Part shown: in pieces, positions 34,573-39,562 of the stretch
Layout: every line of letters begins with the position of its first letter
Position numbering within the stretch: the stretch's first letter is position 1
Assembly (NCBI GenBank): GCA_012518635.1
Contig: JAAYRT010000006.1
Location: forward strand, 1 to 39,562
DNA: 39,562 bases
DNA from: Halanaerobiaceae bacterium
GTDB lineage: Bacteria; Bacillota; Halanaerobiia; Halanaerobiales; DTU029
Direction of reading: 5' to 3'
Translations under genes and position numbers: made by a program
Notes under the pieces: model-generated
Told to the model about the DNA's origin: nothing
Databases searched by the model: none
Seen by the model: the letters and a program-made list of their open reading frames with translations, nothing else

Positions 34573-35280
34573 ATGGAGAAAAAAGAGTTAATGTATGAAG
34601 GTAAGGCCAAGATAATATTTAAGACTGCTGATGAGGATAAGGTAATAGTAAAGTTTAAGGATACTGCAACAGCCTTTGACGGTAAGAAAAAGGGCGAGAT
34701 TGAGGAGAAAGGTTTGCTGAATGCAGCCATTTCAGCCATATTCTTTAAATTACTGGAGGAAAAGGGCATCCCCACTCATTTTGTGGAGCTGATTACTGTT
34801 GATGAGATGCTGGCCAGGAAGGTAGAGATAATACCCATTGAGGTAGTGGTGAGGAATATTGCTGCCGGCAGCCTGGTGAGGAGGTTGGGTTTCCCGGAGG
34901 GAGAGGCACTGGAACACCCCATCCTGGAGTTTTACTTCAAGGATGATGACCTGGGAGATCCTCTGATGAATGAGTATCATATCTTTGGTAAAAAATTGGC
35001 TACAGCTGAGGAATTAGAGGTAATCAAAAAAATGGCCTTTGAGATAAATGAAGTCCTTATCGCCTTCCTGAAGGAGAAGGGTATTGAATTAGTGGACTTC
35101 AAGCTGGAATTTGGCCGGGATGATAATGGAAAGATTTATCTGGCCGATGAAATTTCACCGGATACTTGCCGTTTCTGGGACAGCGAGACAAATGAAGTGC
35201 TGGATAAGGACCGTTTCCGTAAGGACATGGGTAATGTAGAGGAAGCTTACCGGGAAGTGCTGGCAAGATTGCAGGACTAA
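34573..35280 (+). CDS. purC: Phosphoribosylaminoimidazole-succinocarboxamide synthase
   Basis: MYEGKAKIIFKT is the ATP-binding N-terminal strand pair; VVVRNIAAGSLVRRLG, ELVDFKLEFGRD and LADEISPDTCRFWD are the two standard SAICAR synthase signatures. It joins aspartate to CAIR. 235 residues. It lies 13 bases after purB, and the usual purS-purQ-purL genes do not follow it here. Confidence 0.97.
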   Translation: MEKKELMYEGKAKIIFKTADEDKVIVKFKDTATAFDGKKKGEIEEKGLLNAAISAIFFKLLEEKGIPTHFVELITVDEMLARKVEIIPIEVVVRNIAAGSLVRRLGFPEGEALEHPILEFYFKDDDLGDPLMNEYHIFGKKLATAEELEVIKKMAFEINEVLIAFLKEKGIELVDFKLEFGRDDNGKIYLADEISPDTCRFWDSETNEVLDKDRFRKDMGNVEEAYREVLARLQD

Positions 35281-35329
35281 GGAAGTGTGTTCAAACAGGT
35301 AATAATAAGAACAAGGGAGCTGTTAGTCA

Positions 35330-36727
35330 ATGACAGAATTCTATGATCTGGCAGAGGACAAGATGAAGGAGGAATGTGGTGTCCTGGGTATCTTTTGTCC
35401 GGAGAGGGCCAGTGACATTCCTTTCCTGTCCTATCTAGGTCTCCTTTCTTTGCAACACAGGGGTCAGGAGAGTGCCGGTATCTGTATTAATCAGAAAGGA
35501 AATTTTAAAATACATAAGGGGATGGGCCTGGTCGAGAATGTTTTCAAGCAGGAGAAACTGGCCGGCCTGGCCGGGGAGATGGCCATAGGCCATGTTCGCT
35601 ATTCCACTACCGGCTCTACTTTAGCAGCCAATATTCAACCCCTATTGATTAGCTGTATAAAGGGGGATCTGGCTCTGGCCAATAACGGAAACCTGATTAA
35701 CGGCCCGGAACTGAGATTGAGTCTGGAATCTCACGGCTCTATCTTCCATTCCAGCCTTGATACAGAGGTCATTGCCCATCTGGTAGCCCGTTCCTTTGAG
35801 GAAAATATCATTGATGCTTTTCAACAGAGTCTGTATCAGCTGAAGGGAGCCTTCAGTATGGTGGCTCTGACTGCAGACAGCCTGCTGGCCTGCCGGGACC
35901 CCTATGGTTTCAGGCCCCTGGTCCTGGGCAGGTTGGGAAACGGTTATGTGGTGGCATCTGAAACCTGTGCCTTTGATCTAATGGGTGCGGAATTCTTAAG
36001 GGAAGTGGAGCAGGGAGAACTGTTGATAATCAATAAAGAAGGGTTGAAGAGTATTAAATATGCCAGTGAAAGGCCCGGCCGTTTCTGTGTTTTTGAGTTT
36101 ATTTATTTTGCCCGGCCGGACAGTCATTTCCTGGGGAAAAATGTCCACCTGGCCAGGAAGGCCATGGGCCGGGAACTGGCTGCAGAATTGAATATAGAGG
36201 CTGATCTGGTGATACCGATACCCGATTCCGGAACAGCAGCAGCCCTCGGTTTTTCGGAGGAATCTGGCATCCCCTTTTCCCAGGGTATCCTGCGCAACAG
36301 ATATATAGGGAGGACATTTATCCAGCCCATGCAGGAGATCCGTGACCTGAAGGTCAGGATAAAACTGAGTCCGGTCAAGGAGATCATAAAAGGGAAAAGG
36401 GTTATCCTGGTGGATGATTCCATTGTCCGGGGAACAACCAGCAAACAGATTATCAGCAGTGTCAGGGAAGCCGGTGCCACAGAGGTACATCTGGCCATAT
36501 CTTCTCCACCGGTCAAGGACCCCTGTTTTTATGGTTTGGATACCTCCAAAAGAAAGGATCTTATTGCCAGAGAGATGAGTCCAGAGGAGATTGCCAAATA
36601 TATTGGTGCAGATTCCTTGACCTATCTTAGCCATGAGGGCCTGCTGAAATCTCTGGATGCGGATGGTACAGGGTTCTGTACTGCCTGTTTTACCGGAGAA
36701 TATCCATTAGAAGTAAAGAAAAGTTAA
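35330..36727 (+). CDS. purF: Amidophosphoribosyltransferase
   Basis: The propeptide MTEFYDLAEDKMKEE precedes C16, the Ntn nucleophile that becomes the N-terminus (CGVLGIF). The glutaminase half has LQHRGQESAGI and GHVRYSTTG; the transferase half has the PRPP loop ILVDDSIVRGTTSKQ. Cysteines in RFCVF, DPCFYG and GFCTACF match the four ligands of the [4Fe-4S] cluster in the Bacillus-type enzyme. It makes phosphoribosylamine from PRPP and glutamine, the committed step, which fits PRPP sensing in the leader. 465 residues. Confidence 0.97.
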   Translation: MTEFYDLAEDKMKEECGVLGIFCPERASDIPFLSYLGLLSLQHRGQESAGICINQKGNFKIHKGMGLVENVFKQEKLAGLAGEMAIGHVRYSTTGSTLAANIQPLLISCIKGDLALANNGNLINGPELRLSLESHGSIFHSSLDTEVIAHLVARSFEENIIDAFQQSLYQLKGAFSMVALTADSLLACRDPYGFRPLVLGRLGNGYVVASETCAFDLMGAEFLREVEQGELLIINKEGLKSIKYASERPGRFCVFEFIYFARPDSHFLGKNVHLARKAMGRELAAELNIEADLVIPIPDSGTAAALGFSEESGIPFSQGILRNRYIGRTFIQPMQEIRDLKVRIKLSPVKEIIKGKRVILVDDSIVRGTTSKQIISSVREAGATEVHLAISSPPVKDPCFYGLDTSKRKDLIAREMSPEEIAKYIGADSLTYLSHEGLLKSLDADGTGFCTACFTGEYPLEVKKS

Positions 36728-36739
36728 GGGGGAACTGCA

Positions 36740-37768
36740 ATGGGCTTAAAATACAGTGATGCCGGTGTAAATATAGATGCCGGAAACCAGTTTGTGAAAA
36801 AGATAAAGAAGGATGTAGAGGAAACCTTTAATCCTGCTGTTTTACAGGGGATAGGCGGTTTTGCCGCCCTATATGCCCCCGATCTGGGCACCTATAAGGA
36901 GCCGGTCCTGGTCTCAGGTACTGATGGTGTAGGTACTAAGTTGAAGATTGCCTTTTTGTTGGATAAACATGATACAGTAGGTATAGATCTTGTGGCCATG
37001 TGTGTCAATGATATCCTGACAATTGGGGCCAGGCCCTTATTTTTCCTGGATTATCTGGCTGTTGCCAGACTGGAAACAGAAAAGGCTGCTGCCATTGTTT
37101 CCGGAATCGCCAGGGGCTGTAAGGAGGCAGGCTGTGCCCTGATCGGCGGTGAGACTGCTGAGATGCCCGGTTTCTATCAGCCCGGGGAATATGACCTGGC
37201 TGGTTTTGCCGTAGGTATTGTGGACAGGGAGAAGATGATTACCGGGGAAAGGATTAAGGCTGGGGATAGGATTATAGGCCTGGCTTCCAGCGGCTTACAT
37301 AGTAATGGCTATTCCCTGGTCAGGAAAGTTTTCCTGGAGAAGGAAAATCTTGACCTGCAGGAAGCCCTGGAAGAGGGTGGTAAATCCCTTGGGGAAATCC
37401 TACTGCAGCCTACCAGAATATATGTGCAGACCATCCTGAAACTGCTGGAGGATTATGATATCAAGGGTCTGGCCCACATAACTGGAGGAGGCCTGCTGGA
37501 GAATGTTCCGCGGATTTTACCTGAAGGATTGACAGCCAGGATAGAGAAAGACAGCTGGCCGGTGGCTGAGGTGTTTAAGGAACTACAGAGACTGGGTGGG
37601 ATTGCTGAAGAAGAAATGTACCGGACCTTTAATATGGGCATAGGCATGGCAGTAATCGTAGGGAATGAAGAAGCAGATAGTGTAATGGAGGCTGCCTCTA
37701 ATCTGGGTGAGGAGGCCTATCTCATCGGAGAAATCGTCCAGGACGATGCAGGGATAATCATAGAGTAG
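36740..37768 (+). CDS. purM: Phosphoribosylformylglycinamidine cyclo-ligase
   Basis: LKYSDAGVNIDAGN at the start, VSGTDGVGTKLKIAF, ALIGGETAEMPGFY and GLASSGLHSNGYSLVRK are the PurM motifs for metal and nucleotide binding. It closes the imidazole ring to give AIR. 342 residues. It lies 12 bases after purF and is followed by a 99-base gap. Confidence 0.97.
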   Translation: MGLKYSDAGVNIDAGNQFVKKIKKDVEETFNPAVLQGIGGFAALYAPDLGTYKEPVLVSGTDGVGTKLKIAFLLDKHDTVGIDLVAMCVNDILTIGARPLFFLDYLAVARLETEKAAAIVSGIARGCKEAGCALIGGETAEMPGFYQPGEYDLAGFAVGIVDREKMITGERIKAGDRIIGLASSGLHSNGYSLVRKVFLEKENLDLQEALEEGGKSLGEILLQPTRIYVQTILKLLEDYDIKGLAHITGGGLLENVPRILPEGLTARIEKDSWPVAEVFKELQRLGGIAEEEMYRTFNMGIGMAVIVGNEEADSVMEAASNLGEEAYLIGEIVQDDAGIIIE

Positions 37769-37867
37769 CCTTTCTAAATGCTTTAATAATCCAAATAAAC
37801 TCAGTTAAATGAGAATGATTTGTTGAGCTCAGAAGTTTACTTATCTAAAGATAGAGGTGTTGAAACC

Positions 37868-38470
37868 ATGTTAAAGATTGGAGTATTGGTTTCCGGTAAT
37901 GGCAGCAACCTACAGGCTATTATCGATAAGATAGAGGCAGGAGAATTGAAGGCTGAGATAAGTTTAGTTATCAGCGACCGGGAAGAGGCCTTTGCCTTAA
38001 AGAGAGCAGCCAATCATGGCATCGAAGGTTTGTTTATTGACCCGGAAAGATTCGGGAATAAGAGGGAATTTGAAGAAAGACTGGTCCAGCTTTTGAAGGA
38101 AAGAGGGGTAGAGCTGGTAGTCATGGCCGGTTTCATGCGCCTCCTTGGCCCTTGTTTTATCAGGGAGTTCCAGCAGCAGGTCATGAATATTCATCCATCC
38201 CTGCTCCCTTCCTTTCCCGGTTTACGGCCACAGAGACAGGCTCTGGAACATGGGGTGAAGATTAGCGGCTGTACCGTACATTTTGCCGATGAAGGTATGG
38301 ATACCGGGCCGATTATTCTGCAGGGAGCCGTTCCTGTATATGATGATGATACGGAAGAGACCCTGAGTGCCCGTATTCTGGAGAAAGAACACGAACTTTA
38401 TCCGGAAGCCATCAAACTATACAGTGAAGGCAGATTAAAGATTGAGGGCAGGAAGGTCAGGATATTATAG
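37868..38470 (+). CDS. purN: Phosphoribosylglycinamide formyltransferase
   Basis: KIGVLVSGNGSNLQAIID binds the phosphate; the catalytic triad is N107 and H109 in NIHPSLLPSFPG and D145 in GMDTGPI. It transfers formyl from 10-formyl-THF to GAR. The ATG at 37868 gives this standard start, with AGAGGTG 8 bases ahead; an upstream TTG at 37820 has no ribosome site and would add 16 unusual residues. 200 residues. Confidence 0.96.
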   Translation: MLKIGVLVSGNGSNLQAIIDKIEAGELKAEISLVISDREEAFALKRAANHGIEGLFIDPERFGNKREFEERLVQLLKERGVELVVMAGFMRLLGPCFIREFQQQVMNIHPSLLPSFPGLRPQRQALEHGVKISGCTVHFADEGMDTGPIILQGAVPVYDDDTEETLSARILEKEHELYPEAIKLYSEGRLKIEGRKVRIL

Positions 38471-38568
38471 GATTTTTCTTCAGGATTAAAGGAAGTTAAC
38501 TTTAAGTAACATGATTCGGTTATGATAAAAATTTGAGAGTAAATTTAAACTGGAAAGGGGAGTGGAAA

Positions 38569-39562
38569 ATGGCAAAGATTAAAAGGGCCCTGCTCAGTGT
38601 TTCCAATAAGCAAGGTATAGTCGATTTTGCCAGGGAACTGGAGAACCTGGGAATTGAGATTATTTCAACAGGTGGTACATATAGAATGTTGTCAGAGGCC
38701 GGTGTAAAGGTAATCCCTATAGAAGAGGTGACCGGTTTCCCGGAAATGATGGATGGAAGGGTAAAGACACTGCATCCCAATATACATGCCGGGATACTGG
38801 CCCTGAGGGACAGGCGGGAGCATATGGAGGAGCTGGAAAAACAGGGTATAACTCCTATCGATCTGGTGGTCTGTAATCTCTATCCCTTTGCTGAGACTAT
38901 TGCCCGGGAAGGCGTGACACTGGCTGAGGCAGTGGAGAATATAGACATAGGCGGGCCGACCATGATAAGGGCTGCAGCCAAGAATTTTTTAGATGTGGCA
39001 GTTGTAGTGAATCCGGAGGATTATGATTTTATCATTAAGGAGTTAAAGGGAAATGATTCTACTCTGAGCGAAGAGGTTACTATGAAATTGGCCTATAAGG
39101 CCTTCCAGCATACGGCTGAATATGATTATCTGATACAGGATTATCTACAAAAGCTTGTTTATAAGGTAGAGGAAGGAGATTTTCCTGAAATACTCCTGAG
39201 CAAATATAGGAAGAAGCTGGACCTCCGTTATGGAGAGAACCCCCATCAGAAGGCTGTCTTCTATGAGGAACTGGAGCAAAATGAACCTTCTGTATCCACA
39301 GCCAGGCAGCTCCATGGCAAGGAATTGTCCTTCAATAATATCAATGACAGTAATGGGGCATTGGAACTGGTTAAGGAATTTACCGATACTCCAGCAGTGG
39401 CCATAATCAAACATGCCAATCCCTGTGGTATGGCGATTGGCAGCACCTTACTGGAGGCCTACAGGAAAGCCTATGAGGGGGATCCCCTGTCTGCCTATGG
39501 GGGAATCATAGCCTTGAATGGCCAGGTTACAGGGGAACTGGCCAGGGAAATTGCCGGGGAAA
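38569..39562 (+). CDS. purH: Bifunctional AICAR transformylase/IMP cyclohydrolase (3' end outside window)
   Basis: The frame is open to the last base, giving about 331 residues of an expected 510. The N-terminal MGS-like cyclohydrolase domain has [43 protein letters not shown] and [16 protein letters not shown]. The transformylase domain begins with [11 protein letters not shown] and includes [13 protein letters not shown], with the catalytic Lys-His pair. AAGGGGAG precedes the ATG. It performs the last two steps to IMP. No terminator is visible before it, so it belongs to the pur transcript. Confidence 0.97.
   Translation, partial: MAKIKRALLSVSNKQGIVDFARELENLGIEIISTGGTYRMLSEAGVKVIPIEEVTGFPEMMDGRVKTLHPNIHAGILALRDRREHMEELEKQGITPIDLVVCNLYPFAETIAREGVTLAEAVENIDIGGPTMIRAAAKNFLDVAVVVNPEDYDFIIKELKGNDSTLSEEVTMKLAYKAFQHTAEYDYLIQDYLQKLVYKVEEGDFPEILLSKYRKKLDLRYGENPHQKAVFYEELEQNEPSVSTARQLHGKELSFNNINDSNGALELVKEFTDTPAVAIIKHANPCGMAIGSTLLEAYRKAYEGDPLSAYGGIIALNGQVTGELAREIAGE

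Noticed and set aside
35996-36634. Minus-strand open frame of 212 codons inside purF
   Set aside because: The frame is antisense to an intact, fully recognisable purF and lacks a convincing ribosome site.

Overview
The window reads as core chromosome of an anaerobic, endospore-forming member of the Bacillota, probably Clostridia or the Halanaerobiales (the order is an inference; no phylogeny could be run). Supporting signs are a SpoVAF/GerA germination protein, a GerW/YtfJ sporulation protein, a DacB/DacF-type carboxypeptidase, the ylxM-ffh-rpsP-khpA-rimM-trmD-rplS-rbgA-rnhB order, strong AGGAGG-type ribosome binding sites, frequent TTG starts, and Firmicutes-type riboswitches. Every supported gene lies on the + strand. 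I saw no tRNA, rRNA, CRISPR array, transposase or phage gene.

Layout. 1-1389: 3' part of a SpoVAF-like spore membrane protein. 1465-4524: three overlapping or abutting genes for an ATP-driven iron-sulfur activase system (COG3580-like, COG3581-like, COG1924-like) with no recognisable dehydratase subunits. 4640-6672: cytoplasmic SGNH esterase and a CCA-adding-type nucleotidyltransferase. 6696-11980: M50 protease, scpA, scpB, a ytfI-like DUF2953 gene, gerW, a D-Ala-D-Ala carboxypeptidase and rluB. 12088-17559: smc, ftsY, murI. 17773-19044: a stand-alone citrate synthase with its own promoter and terminator. 19144-25814: a translation and secretion operon, ylxM-ffh, then rpsP, khpA, rimM, trmD, a COG4752 RNA methyltransferase, rplS, rbgA and rnhB. 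25822-26353: a preQ1-I riboswitch and queT. 26476-28065: a cytoplasmic GH43 beta-xylosidase. 28251-30918: tldD-tldE. 30930-39562: a purine operon, purD-E-B-C-F-M-N-H (purH cut by the window end).

The most informative non-coding region is 30930-31275, upstream of purD. It holds a good promoter, a guanine riboswitch aptamer and, directly behind it, a ykkC-family aptamer of the PRPP type, followed by one strong intrinsic terminator whose 5' arm overlaps the end of the second aptamer. This is the tandem guanine-PRPP arrangement, in which purine synthesis should be off only when guanine is plentiful and PRPP is scarce. The best candidate for poorly described biology is the activase triad at 1465-4524: two paralogous cysteine-bearing proteins plus an ASKHA ATPase carrying an extra four-cysteine tail.

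Gene starts were moved from the longest open frame to the start with a proper ribosome binding site and family-like N-terminus for the SGNH hydrolase, ytfI-like gene, gerW, the carboxypeptidase, ftsY, ylxM, the COG4752 gene, rplS, the GH43 gene, purD and purN.
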